Source: an uncultured Clostridia bacterium (GTDB lineage: Bacteria; Bacillota; Clostridia; Christensenellales; Borkfalkiaceae). Taken from it: a DNA stretch of 50,208 nucleotides. The notes under the pieces are model-generated. The model made no database searches. It was given only the letters and a program-made list of their open reading frames with translations, and was not told where the DNA came from. The translations under genes and the position numbers were made by a program. The DNA lies in NCBI GenBank assembly GCA_947626305.1, contig CANQRP010000003.1, positions 1 to 50,208 of the forward strand. Direction: 5' to 3'. Each line of letters begins with the position of its first letter. Position 1 is the stretch's first letter. This document shows positions 33,249 through 42,072 of the stretch, piece by piece.

Positions 33249-35801
33249 ATGAAGAAAAGATACAGCATCACGGGGATGACCTGTGCGGCGTGCGCCTCGG
33301 GCATCGAGCGCACGGTAAAAAAGCTCGGCGGGGTGCAGGCTTGCTCCGTCTCTCTCATGGGCGAGTGCATGGACGTGGAATTCGACGACGCCCTTTTGAG
33401 CGACGACAAGATCAGGAGCGCCGTCTTTTCGCTCGGCTACGGCGCATATGACTATGGCAAAGCGCCCCAAAAAAAGAGGAGCGTCAGCCCGCTCTTGGTG
33501 CGGTTCTTGCTCTCTGCCGTATTGCTTTTGCCCCTCATGTACCTCTCCATGGGGCTCTCCATGGAGGACAATTTACATCTGCCCGTGCCGCACGGTTGGT
33601 GGAACTACGGCTTCCAGATCGGGCTCGCTACCGCCATTCTCGCCATCAATTACCCGTTTTTTACGAGCGGCGTGCGCGCAATCTTCAAGCTCGTCCCCAA
33701 TATGGATACCCTCATCACGGTGGGGAGCGGCGCGTCCTATCTTTACAGCCTGATCGTGCTCATTTCGGGCGCAACGGGCGGGGGACACGGGCACCTCTTC
33801 TTCGAATCGGCGGCGATGATCTGTACTCTCGTCTGCCTCGGAAAATGGCTCGAAGACCGCTCAAAACGCAAAACGGGTCGCGAAATCGAGAAGCTCATGT
33901 CCCTCGCGCCCGACGTCGTCACGGTGGAACGGGAGGGGAAGGAAGAGAAGATCTCTCTTTCGGACGTGCGCGTCGGGGACCTTCTCATCGTGCGGCAGGG
34001 GGAGTCGATCCCCGTAGACGGCGTTGTCGCCGCGGGGCATGCCTTTGTCGACCAAGCGGCGATCACGGGCGAGAGTTTGCCCGTGGAACTCACCGCGGGG
34101 AGCAGGGCGATGAGCGCTTCCCTCGTCACGAGCGGTTTTCTCAAAATCAGGGCGGAAAAGGTGGGCGAGGACACCATGCTCTCCGGCATCATCCGCATGG
34201 TGCGGGAAGCGGGCGCGAGCAAGGCGCCCATCCAGAAGCTCGCGGATCAAGTTGCCGCGGTGTTCGTGCCCGCCGTCTGCCTCATCGCGCTCGTCACCTT
34301 TGTCATCTGGATCGCGGTCACGCGCGACTTTTCGCAGGCGATCAATTATGCGGTCAGCGTGCTCGTCATCTCCTGCCCCTGTGCGCTGGGGCTTGCGACC
34401 CCCGTCGCCATCATGGCGGCAACGGGCAGGGGCGCGGCGCTCGGGATCCTCTATAAGAATGCCGAAGCGTTGCAGAAAATGGCGACGGTGCACGAAGTCA
34501 TGCTCGACAAGACGGCGACGATCACCGAGGGAAAACCGAAGGTCGTGTACTATGAGGGGGACGCGGAAGCGCAGAAAATCGCATATGGGTTGGAAAAAAA
34601 GCTCAATCATCCCCTCGCGCGGTGCATCGTGGAGTTCACGAAAGCGGGCTACGAGGCGGAGAATGTGGAATATGTCGTCGGGCAGGGCGCCGTCGGGAAA
34701 GTGGGCGGCAAGACCTATTTTCTCGGCAACGAAAATCTTATGCAGGCAAAGGGCGTGAAGTTTATCGAATTGTTCGAAACGTTCGAACGGCTCACGGGGG
34801 AGGGAAAGACGGTGCTCTTTCTCGCGGACGGGAAGAACGTACTCGCTCTTTTCGCGCTTGCCGACACCTTAAAGGAAGGGAGCCGCGAGGCGATCGGCGC
34901 GCTGACCAATATGGGCTGCCTGCCCTTCATGCTCACGGGGGACAACCGCGCCGTGGCAAGTTATATCGCAAGAGAGGCGGGCTTCCCGCCCTACGACGCA
35001 TGTCTTTGCGCCGAGCTGTTGCCCGAGGAGAAGCTCCGTTATGTGCGCGAAATGCGCGAGCGGAACGAGCGGGCAAAGCAGGAACTCCCCGCGGCGAGGA
35101 AGGCAAACCGCTATGTCGCCATGGTGGGGGACGGCATCAACGACGCACCCGCTTTGAAGGAGGCGGACGTCGGCATTGCAATGGGGAACGGCACGGACGT
35201 CGCCATCGAGAGTGCGGACGCCGTGCTCGTGAGCGGAGACATCGCGGCGTTGCCGCGGGCGATCGCGCTCTCCAAGCGCACCATACGCATCATCAAACAG
35301 AACCTCTTTTGGGCATTTTTCTATAATTGCATCGGCATTCCGCTCGCCGCGGGCGCATTTTCGTGGGCGGGCGTTGTGCTCAATCCCATGATCGCGGCGG
35401 CGGCGATGAGTCTTTCTTCCCTCTTTGTGGTGACGAACGCGCTGCGCCTCATGCGCTTTGGCAAGAGGACCGAAAGGGGAGAAGCCCGTTCCGCTCGCTG
35501 CCCCCTTGAGGGGGAAGCGGCGAACAGCGCCGAACGGGGTGAAAAAACGAAAAACCAAATAAAAGGAGATAGCAACATGAAAAAGACAATGCAGATCGAC
35601 GGAATGATGTGCGCGCACTGCGTACAGCACGTAACGGAGGCGCTCTCCGCGGTGGAGGGCGTGAAGAAGGCGGAAGTGAGCCTGAAAAAGGCGTTCCAAA
35701 AACACGGCACCGCCGTCGTGGAACTCGACCGCGATGTGGCGGACGACGTGCTCATTGCCGCCGTTACGGGCGCAGGATACACCGTCGTCGGCGTGGCGTA
35801 A
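33249..35801 (+). CDS. copA: Copper-exporting P1B-ATPase fused to a CopZ domain
   Basis: 850 residues. N-terminal metal-binding domain with GMTCAAC (C12, C15), membrane domain, ITGES actuator motif, the copper site CPC (C376, C378), phosphorylation site D420, NHPLA, TGDN and GDGINDAP. Two oddities. The phosphorylation motif reads DKTAT, with Ala instead of Gly at 423. The normal C-terminus (near RLMRFGK) runs on through a 37-residue linker into a full second metal-binding domain from residue 777 (DGMMCAHC). The linker is translated from a palindromic repeat plus a former intergenic region. Exports Cu(I) from the cytoplasm; the fused chaperone could deliver it. Confidence 0.93.
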   Translation: MKKRYSITGMTCAACASGIERTVKKLGGVQACSVSLMGECMDVEFDDALLSDDKIRSAVFSLGYGAYDYGKAPQKKRSVSPLLVRFLLSAVLLLPLMYLSMGLSMEDNLHLPVPHGWWNYGFQIGLATAILAINYPFFTSGVRAIFKLVPNMDTLITVGSGASYLYSLIVLISGATGGGHGHLFFESAAMICTLVCLGKWLEDRSKRKTGREIEKLMSLAPDVVTVEREGKEEKISLSDVRVGDLLIVRQGESIPVDGVVAAGHAFVDQAAITGESLPVELTAGSRAMSASLVTSGFLKIRAEKVGEDTMLSGIIRMVREAGASKAPIQKLADQVAAVFVPAVCLIALVTFVIWIAVTRDFSQAINYAVSVLVISCPCALGLATPVAIMAATGRGAALGILYKNAEALQKMATVHEVMLDKTATITEGKPKVVYYEGDAEAQKIAYGLEKKLNHPLARCIVEFTKAGYEAENVEYVVGQGAVGKVGGKTYFLGNENLMQAKGVKFIELFETFERLTGEGKTVLFLADGKNVLALFALADTLKEGSREAIGALTNMGCLPFMLTGDNRAVASYIAREAGFPPYDACLCAELLPEEKLRYVREMRERNERAKQELPAARKANRYVAMVGDGINDAPALKEADVGIAMGNGTDVAIESADAVLVSGDIAALPRAIALSKRTIRIIKQNLFWAFFYNCIGIPLAAGAFSWAGVVLNPMIAAAAMSLSSLFVVTNALRLMRFGKRTERGEARSARCPLEGEAANSAERGEKTKNQIKGDSNMKKTMQIDGMMCAHCVQHVTEALSAVEGVKKAEVSLKKAFQKHGTAVVELDRDVADDVLIAAVTGAGYTVVGVA
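35485..35538 (+). repeat. Palindromic repeat inside copA-copZ linker
   Basis: Outer arms CCCGTTC (35485-35491) and GAACGGG (35532-35538); inner perfect hairpin CCCCCTTGAGGGGG (35501-35514). A similar core, CACCCCTTGAGGGGTG, occurs in the loop of repeat copy D (about 44459-44474). Its insertion near the end of copA appears to have removed or bypassed the stop codon. Confidence 0.7.
35577..35801 (+). CDS. copZ: CopZ-like copper chaperone, internal start
   Basis: 74-residue heavy-metal-associated domain starting MKKTMQIDGMMCAHC, with the Cu-binding MxCxxC. The ATG is preceded by AAAAGGAGATAGCAAC, an excellent ribosome-binding site, so the chaperone can be made as a free protein even though it is also in frame with copA. 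In most Firmicutes copZ is a separate gene after copA. Whether the fusion product, the free protein or both are made cannot be read from the sequence. Confidence 0.75.
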   Translation: MKKTMQIDGMMCAHCVQHVTEALSAVEGVKKAEVSLKKAFQKHGTAVVELDRDVADDVLIAAVTGAGYTVVGVA

Positions 35802-35885
35802 GACAAAACCGCATACCGTTCGACAAAACGGGAAAATTCGCGCAGGTGCACATATGTTATTCTGTCATAAAAAAGGAGAACGGTC

Positions 35886-36224
35886 ATGACGGAAACATTG
35901 TTGCTCGATAAGCGCACGCAGTCCATGGTGGAGGGATATGTCCCCGCGGGGGAGATCCTCTCCTCTCTCGTACGTTTTTTTTCCGTTTTTTCGGACGGAA
36001 CCAGGCTTCGCATCCTCTCCGCGCTCGCCATTTCCGAAATGTGCGTCACGGACATCTCCCGCGTCCTTCGGATCAACCAGACAACGGTCTCGCACCAGCT
36101 CCGCTTTTTGAAAGACGCGGGCATGGTAAAAACGGAGCGCCACGGAAAGATCATCTTTTATTCCGTGGCGGACGAAGTCGTCAACGGCGTTCTGTTGAAG
36201 GGCGTGGAGTTTTTGGGGTACTGA
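35886..36224 (+). CDS. ArsR-family transcriptional regulator
   Basis: 112-residue winged-helix repressor. The core is VFSDGTRLRILSAL, then the recognition helix INQTTVSHQLRFLKDAGMV and the wing RHGKIIFYSV. The alpha-3 metal motif of ArsR (ELCVCDL) reads EMCVTDI here, with a single Cys (C53), so the classical arsenic/cadmium site is absent. The sensed signal is unknown. AAAAGGAGAACGGTC precedes the ATG. It follows the copper operon but no metal transporter follows it. The ~85 bases before it hold CACATATGT, a possible partly palindromic site. Confidence 0.88.
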   Translation: MTETLLLDKRTQSMVEGYVPAGEILSSLVRFFSVFSDGTRLRILSALAISEMCVTDISRVLRINQTTVSHQLRFLKDAGMVKTERHGKIIFYSVADEVVNGVLLKGVEFLGY

Positions 36225-36235
36225 CGTCGGGGAGC

Positions 36236-36274
36236 AAAGCGCCGCCCGCGGACATTTGTCCGCGGGCGGCGCTT
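36236..36274 (+). terminator. Terminator after the ArsR gene
   Basis: AAAGCGCCGCCCGCGGAC / GTCCGCGGGCGGCGCTTT; an 18-bp stem with a short T stretch. Confidence 0.8.
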
Positions 36275-36323
36275 TGCGTTCGCACAATCTTCTGCCGTTT
36301 CGGAAAATTTTCTCGCAATTCCC

Positions 36324-36352
36324 TTGAAAAAAATCGTTTGCTTGTGTATAAT
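36324..36352 (+). promoter_or_regulatory. Promoter of uvrC operon
   Basis: TTGAAA (36324-36329), 17 bp, TATAAT (36347-36352). The uvrC ATG at 36359 lies at the predicted first transcribed base. Confidence 0.88.
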
Positions 36353-36358
36353 AAGGCT

Positions 36359-38170
36359 ATGAGTGAGAGTGTACTCAGGGACAAACTCAAACTTCTGCCC
36401 GATTGCCCGGGCGTGTACCTCATGCTCGACAAAGAGGGCACGATCATCTACGTGGGCAAGGCGCGGGTGCTCAAAAACCGCGTGCGGCAATACTTCCACT
36501 CTTCCGAGAAGCCCGTCAAGGTGCAGGCGATGGTGGAACAGATCGCCGATTTCTCCTACATCGTCGCTCCGACGGAGGTGGACGCGCTCGCCCTCGAAAA
36601 CAATCTCATCAAAAAATACAAGCCGAAGTACAACATCCTCCTCAAAGACGACAAGACCTATCCCTACATCAAAGTGCATACCCGGGAACCGTTCCCGCAT
36701 CTCTCCATCACCCGTCGGGTGAAGAAGGACGGCAGATACTTCGGTCCCTTTATGGGAGGGATCTCCTGTAAGGACATCCTCGACGTCGCCGCCAAGGTCT
36801 ACCACGTCCGCCTCTGCAATACGACCGTCACGGAGAAGCCCAAAAAACCCTGTCTCAACTATCACCTCGGGCGGTGTCTCGCCCCCTGCGCCCACCTCTG
36901 CGACGAAAAAGAGTACGGGGAGCGGATCGACAAAACGATCTCCTTCCTCTCGGGGAACTATGAGGAGGCGGAAGAACTCCTGCGCCGAAAAATGGAGGCA
37001 TTTGCGGAAAACGAGGAGTTCGAACTCGCCATGGAATACCGCGACCGCATCGGAATGCTCAAAAAATTGCAGTTGAAGCGGATCACCTCCATGCCGCGGG
37101 ATGTGGACGCCGACATCTGGGCGATCGCCTCCAACGGGCTCTACGCGGTCATCTGCGTGCTCGTCACCCGAAAGGGCATCATGCAGGGCAGCCGCAACTT
37201 CCCCCTCGAAGAGGGGGCGGGAGAGGACGGCGAAGGCTTTCTTTCCTTTCTCATCCAGTACTACGGCAACCATGAATTCCCGCACGAGATCGTCACCGAC
37301 GAGCTCTTCGACGAAAAACTCTTCCGCGATTACGCCTTTGAAAAGACGGGAAAGCGCCCCGAGATCGTCCGCCCCAAATTGGGGGTGAGGCGGGAACTCA
37401 CGAACATGGCGCTCGGCAACGCCAAGGAATTCCTCGAAAAGTCGGTCTCCGCCATCGAGCACAAAAACGACATGACGAAGAACGCCTGCGCGCGCCTCCA
37501 AACGCTGCTCGGGCTGCAAAGGTACCCAAAGCGCATGGAATGTTACGATATTTCGGACATTTCTGGCGTGGACAAAGTGGGCAGCATGGTGGTGTTCACG
37601 GACGGCGAGGCGGATAAGTACGCTTATCGCCGCTTCAAGATCAAGACGGTGGAGGGTGCAGACGACTTCGCCTCTCTGAAAGAGGTGCTCTTCCGCCGCC
37701 TTGCAAAGCTCGGAACGGAGGAAGAGGAGCGGTTCCCCAAGCCCCAGCTCATCGTCATCGACGGCGGCAAGGGGCAACTCTCCGCCGTGAAGGAGATCTT
37801 CGACGAGCTCGGCATCACGGACATCGACCTCATCTCCCTTGCGAAGCAGGAAGAGGAGATCTTTACGTTACATCGCGCGGAGAGCGTGCGGCTCTCCCGC
37901 AGGGATTACGCCTTGCAGACGGTCCAACGCATCCGCGACGAGGCGCACCGCTTCGCCATTACCTACTTCCGCAACCTGCACAGCAAGCGCAACCTCGCCT
38001 CCGTGCTCGACGAGATCGAGGGGGTGGGCGCACAGAAGAAGAAGGCGCTGATGGAAAAGTTCGGCACCATCGACAAGATCATGCACGCCACCGAAAAAGA
38101 ACTCTCGGAGGCGGAGGGGATCGGTCCCGGGCTCGCAAAGCGCATCCGCAATTATTTCGAAGAACTATGA
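36359..38170 (+). CDS. uvrC: Excinuclease ABC subunit C
   Basis: Nucleotide-excision-repair nuclease that makes both incisions after UvrAB. 603 residues. GIY-YIG domain at the N-terminus (GVYLMLDKEGTIIYVGKA), the Cys-rich stretch CLNYHLGRCLAPC, a UvrB-contact motif near 200-235, the RNase H-like endonuclease domain (ECYDISDISG, VIDGGKGQL) and a C-terminal helix-hairpin-helix (IEGVGAQKKKALMEKFG). The start MSESVLRDKL is the normal family start; there is no Shine-Dalgarno sequence, and the mRNA is predicted to be leaderless. First gene of a tight five-gene run; overlaps the next gene by 4 bases. Confidence 0.97.
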   Translation: MSESVLRDKLKLLPDCPGVYLMLDKEGTIIYVGKARVLKNRVRQYFHSSEKPVKVQAMVEQIADFSYIVAPTEVDALALENNLIKKYKPKYNILLKDDKTYPYIKVHTREPFPHLSITRRVKKDGRYFGPFMGGISCKDILDVAAKVYHVRLCNTTVTEKPKKPCLNYHLGRCLAPCAHLCDEKEYGERIDKTISFLSGNYEEAEELLRRKMEAFAENEEFELAMEYRDRIGMLKKLQLKRITSMPRDVDADIWAIASNGLYAVICVLVTRKGIMQGSRNFPLEEGAGEDGEGFLSFLIQYYGNHEFPHEIVTDELFDEKLFRDYAFEKTGKRPEIVRPKLGVRRELTNMALGNAKEFLEKSVSAIEHKNDMTKNACARLQTLLGLQRYPKRMECYDISDISGVDKVGSMVVFTDGEADKYAYRRFKIKTVEGADDFASLKEVLFRRLAKLGTEEEERFPKPQLIVIDGGKGQLSAVKEIFDELGITDIDLISLAKQEEEIFTLHRAESVRLSRRDYALQTVQRIRDEAHRFAITYFRNLHSKRNLASVLDEIEGVGAQKKKALMEKFGTIDKIMHATEKELSEAEGIGPGLAKRIRNYFEEL

Positions 38171-38976
38171 AATATCCGCTTTTTCTCTCCGATTTCGACG
38201 GCACCCTCGTGCGCGCCGACGGCACGGTCTCACAAAAGAATCTCAAAGCGATCGAGGCATACTCCGCGGCGGGGGGCGTGTTTGCCGTCGTCACGGGCAG
38301 GATGCTCTGTTCCATCCGCCCCCGTTTGAAGGAACTCGGGCTCGACCACGGGCTCGTCGTCGCCTACCAGGGGGGCATGATCGCGGAGGTCGCCACGGGG
38401 AAGATCATACGCAACGAAGGCTTTTCGCCCGAGGCGGCGCTGGCGGTCATCCGTTTTCTCGAAGCGGGGAACTTGCATCTCCATGTCTATTCGGACGACA
38501 AGCTCTATTCCAACCGCGACGACGAATATCTGAAACTTTACGAACGGGTATGCGGCGTGAAGCGGACCGCCGTGACGCACCCGCTTTCCGCATTCGTCGC
38601 GCGGGAGCGGAAAACGGTGAACAAGGTGCTCGTCATGCTTCCGCCCGAGGAGAAAAAGGGGCTCATCGCGCGCATGCAACGCGCGTTCGGGGAGAGCTGT
38701 TTTGTCACCGCCTCTTCCGACGTTCTGGTGGAGGCGCTGCCCGCGGGGGTGAACAAGGCGCGCGCGGCGGAGTTTCTCGCCGAACACTGCCGTCTTCCGC
38801 TCGCGAGGGTGGCTGCGATCGGGGATCAACTCAACGATCTGCCGATGATCTGCGCGGCAGGCGGCAAATTTGCCGTTGCCAACGCGCAGGAGGAATTACG
38901 AAAGATCGCAACGGTCGTCTCCTCGTGCGAAGAGGATGGCGTAGCGGAAGCGCTCAACATTGCGATGGGGGAGTAA
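38167..38976 (+). CDS. Cof-type HAD-superfamily hydrolase
   Basis: 269 residues of the Cof/YidA-like HAD IIB family. Motif I is DFDGTLVRADG (nucleophile D9, acid D11), motif II is VVTGR, motif III Lys lies near KARAAEF and motif IV is IGDQLNDLPM. A C2-type cap lies between motifs II and III. Family members remove phosphate from sugar phosphates, flavin precursors or related metabolites in the cytoplasm; the substrate is unknown. ATGA overlap with uvrC means coupled translation. Two bases separate it from hprK. Confidence 0.92.
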   Translation: MKYPLFLSDFDGTLVRADGTVSQKNLKAIEAYSAAGGVFAVVTGRMLCSIRPRLKELGLDHGLVVAYQGGMIAEVATGKIIRNEGFSPEAALAVIRFLEAGNLHLHVYSDDKLYSNRDDEYLKLYERVCGVKRTAVTHPLSAFVARERKTVNKVLVMLPPEEKKGLIARMQRAFGESCFVTASSDVLVEALPAGVNKARAAEFLAEHCRLPLARVAAIGDQLNDLPMICAAGGKFAVANAQEELRKIATVVSSCEEDGVAEALNIAMGE

Positions 38977-38977
38977 A

Positions 38978-39904
38978 ATGAACGAAATGTTTTTGCCGAG
39001 CGAAACGCTCATGCTCGACAAGTTCGCGACCGATCTCGGGCTCGAACTTCTCTATGCTGGGCGGGGCATTCTCACCTTTACGAGCGCGAGCGTCGATCGC
39101 CCGGGCTTGCGGCTCGCGGGCTTTTTCAGCTATTTCGATACCCGCCGTATCATGGTGATCGGGCTCACCGAGTACGAATATCTGCGCTCCGTCTCGGACG
39201 AGGAGCGGAAGGAGAAGATTGAAAAGCTCTTTGATTGCGGGGAGATCCCCTGTATCGTCTTTTCGCGCGATCTTCCCGTTTTGTCCGAATTTATGAACTG
39301 CGCGCGGGACACGGGCACCCCCGTCTTCCGTTCGGGCAAGATGACGACGCTGCTCATGAGCGATCTCGTCATCTATCTCAACCGTCTGCTCGCGCCCTCC
39401 ACCACCATCCACGGCGTGCTCATGGATGTGTTCGGCGTGGGGCTCCTGCTCACGGGCAGCAGCGGCGTGGGAAAGAGCGAAACGGCAATGGAACTCATCA
39501 AGCGCGGGCATCGCCTCGTCGCGGATGACAGTGTGCTCATCAAGCGGGTGGAGAACGAACTCATCGGCACCTCCCCCGAGCGCATCCGCTATTTCATGGA
39601 ACTGCGCGGGATCGGCATCATCAACGTCAAAAACATGTACGGTTCGGGCTCGGTCCTCGGGGAGAAAGAGGTGGAGCTCGTCATGGAACTCGAACCGTGG
39701 AAAAAGGAAAAGGAGTACGACCGCATCGGCGGCGAACGCAACACCGAGGAGATCTTGGGGGTAAATGTTCCCAAGCTCGTCATTCCCGTCTCCCCCGGGC
39801 GGAATCTTGCCATCCTCATCGAAGTCGCCGCGCGCAACAGCCGTTTGAAGGAGATGGGTTACGATGCGGCGCAGGAACTCATTCAACGTACGATCGGAAG
39901 ATGA
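38978..39904 (+). CDS. hprK: HPr kinase/phosphorylase
   Basis: Phosphorylates Ser46 of HPr and reverses it, the central switch of carbon catabolite control in Firmicutes. 308 residues: N-terminal domain, catalytic His145 in TTIHGVLMDV, P-loop GSSGVGKS at 160-167, and the family signature MELRGIGIINVKNMYG at 207-222. GGGGGAG at the end of the upstream gene serves as ribosome-binding site for the ATG at 38978. In other Firmicutes hprK is often beside lgt; here it lies within a repair-gene run. It overlaps the next gene (ATGA). Confidence 0.96.
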   Translation: MNEMFLPSETLMLDKFATDLGLELLYAGRGILTFTSASVDRPGLRLAGFFSYFDTRRIMVIGLTEYEYLRSVSDEERKEKIEKLFDCGEIPCIVFSRDLPVLSEFMNCARDTGTPVFRSGKMTTLLMSDLVIYLNRLLAPSTTIHGVLMDVFGVGLLLTGSSGVGKSETAMELIKRGHRLVADDSVLIKRVENELIGTSPERIRYFMELRGIGIINVKNMYGSGSVLGEKEVELVMELEPWKKEKEYDRIGGERNTEEILGVNVPKLVIPVSPGRNLAILIEVAARNSRLKEMGYDAAQELIQRTIGR

Positions 39905-42072
39905 AACCTTATGAGATCCTCGCCCCCGCAGGGGACATGTTATCCGCCCGCGCCGCCCTTTCCTGCGGCGCGGACGCAGTCTATCTCGGGCTTTCCCGCT
40001 TTTCCGCACGCAGCAGTGCGGAAAATTTCGGCTACGACGCATTGCGGGAGACGGCGACGTATGCTCATCTGCTCGGCGCCAAGGTGTACGTCTGCCTCAA
40101 CACTCTCATCAAAGACGAAGAGCTCTCCGAATTTTTCGAAAGCGTTGCCAAGGCGTGGGAGGCGGGCGCAGACGCCGTTTTGATGCAGGATATGCTCCTC
40201 GGCAAAAAGGTGAGAGAGACGTATCCCGAAGTCGTGCTGCACCTCTCCACACAGGCGGGATGCTGCAACGAGCGCGGGGCGGAATTTGCCAAGGCGTGCG
40301 GGTTTTCCCGGGTCGTGCTCGCGCGGGAGACGCCGCTTTCGGAGATCGGAAAGATCTCGAAGCTCCTCGAGACGGAAGTATTCGTACAGGGAGCTCTCTG
40401 CACCTGTTTTTCGGGGCAATGCTATCTTTCTTCCTTTGCGGGCAACAACAGCGGCAATCGCGGGCGGTGCAAACAGCCCTGCCGCAAAAAATATTCCATC
40501 GACCGGGAGGGGTACGGGGAATTCGCCTACGCCCTCTCCCTCTCCGATCTCTCGGTGGGGCGGCGGGTAGAGGAACTTCTCTCGGCGGGGGTGATATCCC
40601 TCAAGATCGAGGGCAGGATGCGCCGTCCCGAGTATGTGGCGGCTGCGGTAACGTATTACCGCACCTTGCTCGAAGGGGAAAACGGGGCTTCCGCGCTCTC
40701 CGATTTGAAACGCGCCTACAACCGCGGCGACTATACGGCGGGGCTCGCCTTCGGGCAGGAGCGTTCCCTCCTCTCCCGCAAGGTACAGGGGCACATCGGC
40801 GAGAAGGTGGGCGAGATGCGCAGCGCGACCTTTTGCGCAAGCGACTACGTTGCCCAAAAGGGAGACGGCTTCAAAATTTTGCGCGGCGGGCGGGAGGTCG
40901 GCGGCGCCCTTTTCCGTGAGAACGGCAAGGGCGGGTTCTTTCTCACATCCCGCGAACGTCCCAAGGCGGGGGACGAGGTGCGCCTCACCACCGAAACTGC
41001 GCTGCCCGGGCGGCTTACATCCGAACGCAAGCGGGAGCTCACGCTCTCTCTGAACTTTGTCGCGGGGGAGCGTGCAAGCGTCTCCTGCGGCGATTTTTCG
41101 AAGACATATGACATTTTGGAGGCGGCAAAGCGGGCGCCGCTCACCGCGGAAGAGCTCATGGGCAATTTCGCGAAAACGGACGGTCTGCCCTTTGCAGTCT
41201 CCTTCGACAGGGTGGAGACGGCGGGCGCCTTCCTGCCCAAGTCGGCGCTGAACGCCCTGAGGCGGGATTTTTTCCGTTCGCTCATATCGCATCTCCTTCC
41301 CGTGCGGGAGAGTTTGGAGGGGAGGGAAGTTGTCTTTCCCGCACCCGGGAAAGGGGCAAAGGAGGACCGCACGGCGATCGTCTCGGACGATCTTGCGGGG
41401 CTCGAAGCGGACATTCTCATCTATAAGCCGCGCGATTTTCGGCACATCTTGCCCGAAGAGGTGCAAAAGGGCAAGGGCGAAAAGTTTTTGTATCTGCCTC
41501 CCTTCTTTTCTTCGGTGGACGAGGCGCTCATCCTGCCTTCGCTGTCTCTTTTCGACGGCATTTATTGCGACGGCTACTACGGGCTCCCGTTCGCCAAGGC
41601 GCACCGCAAGAAATTTTTTGCGGGTACGGGTTGGAACCTCACCAACGCGGTCGCGGTCATGGGCGCAAAGGAGGCGGGAGCGGATCTTCTCGCCCTCTCG
41701 AAGGAACTCACGCTGCGCGAACAGGACGACCTCGCGGACGAGGGCGTTTTCTCGCTCGATTTCGGCGGCGTAAAGGTGATGGACCTTTGCTACTGTCCCT
41801 TCGAAAAGAGCTGCGATCGATGCGACCGGAGAGACCGCTACTTCCTCACCGACGAAGAGGGAAGGAGATTCCCCCTGCGCAGGTACCGCGCCGCGGGAGA
41901 CGCCTGCCGCTTCGAGGTGTATAACTGCGCCCTGCTCCGCGTGGAACAACATGCAACGGGCAGGCTGTTCGATCTGACGGGCGAAAAAACGCTTGCGCCC
42001 TATGCAAAGGACCCCGACAAGGCGCCCCTTACGGGCGTCAACCGCGGACACGCAAACAGGAGTATGTTATGA
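39901..42072 (+). CDS. U32-family peptidase / RlhA-type tRNA-rRNA hydroxylation protein
   Basis: 723 residues. The N-terminal ~330 residues are the peptidase U32 TIM barrel (ILAPAGDMLSARAALSCGAD, EVFVQGALCTCFSGQCYLSS, with KQPCRKKY and LKIEGRMRRPEYV). The C-terminal half is a DUF3656-like region with a late Cys cluster (DLCYCPFEKSCDRCDRRD) that may hold an Fe-S cluster. U32 proteins of this class (RlhA, TrhP) are known to be needed for RNA hydroxylation rather than being proven proteases, so the peptidase label is historical. Four-base overlaps on both sides tie it to hprK and mutS2. Confidence 0.9.
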   Translation: MKPYEILAPAGDMLSARAALSCGADAVYLGLSRFSARSSAENFGYDALRETATYAHLLGAKVYVCLNTLIKDEELSEFFESVAKAWEAGADAVLMQDMLLGKKVRETYPEVVLHLSTQAGCCNERGAEFAKACGFSRVVLARETPLSEIGKISKLLETEVFVQGALCTCFSGQCYLSSFAGNNSGNRGRCKQPCRKKYSIDREGYGEFAYALSLSDLSVGRRVEELLSAGVISLKIEGRMRRPEYVAAAVTYYRTLLEGENGASALSDLKRAYNRGDYTAGLAFGQERSLLSRKVQGHIGEKVGEMRSATFCASDYVAQKGDGFKILRGGREVGGALFRENGKGGFFLTSRERPKAGDEVRLTTETALPGRLTSERKRELTLSLNFVAGERASVSCGDFSKTYDILEAAKRAPLTAEELMGNFAKTDGLPFAVSFDRVETAGAFLPKSALNALRRDFFRSLISHLLPVRESLEGREVVFPAPGKGAKEDRTAIVSDDLAGLEADILIYKPRDFRHILPEEVQKGKGEKFLYLPPFFSSVDEALILPSLSLFDGIYCDGYYGLPFAKAHRKKFFAGTGWNLTNAVAVMGAKEAGADLLALSKELTLREQDDLADEGVFSLDFGGVKVMDLCYCPFEKSCDRCDRRDRYFLTDEEGRRFPLRRYRAAGDACRFEVYNCALLRVEQHATGRLFDLTGEKTLAPYAKDPDKAPLTGVNRGHANRSML

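Noticed and set aside
35485-35538. Palindrome in copA as a transcription terminator
   Set aside because: It has no T run, lies inside an open frame and resembles intergenic repeat DNA elsewhere in the window.
36041-36358. N-terminal extension of uvrC to an upstream ATG
   Set aside because: It would run across the ArsR gene, the terminator and the uvrC promoter; the family begins at MSESVLRDKL-like sequences.
39940-42051. 703-codon minus-strand frame opposite the U32 gene, and similar long minus frames at 349-2175, 17043-18245, 25047-27119 and 42453-44429
   Set aside because: All lie exactly opposite well-recognised genes and show no family motifs.
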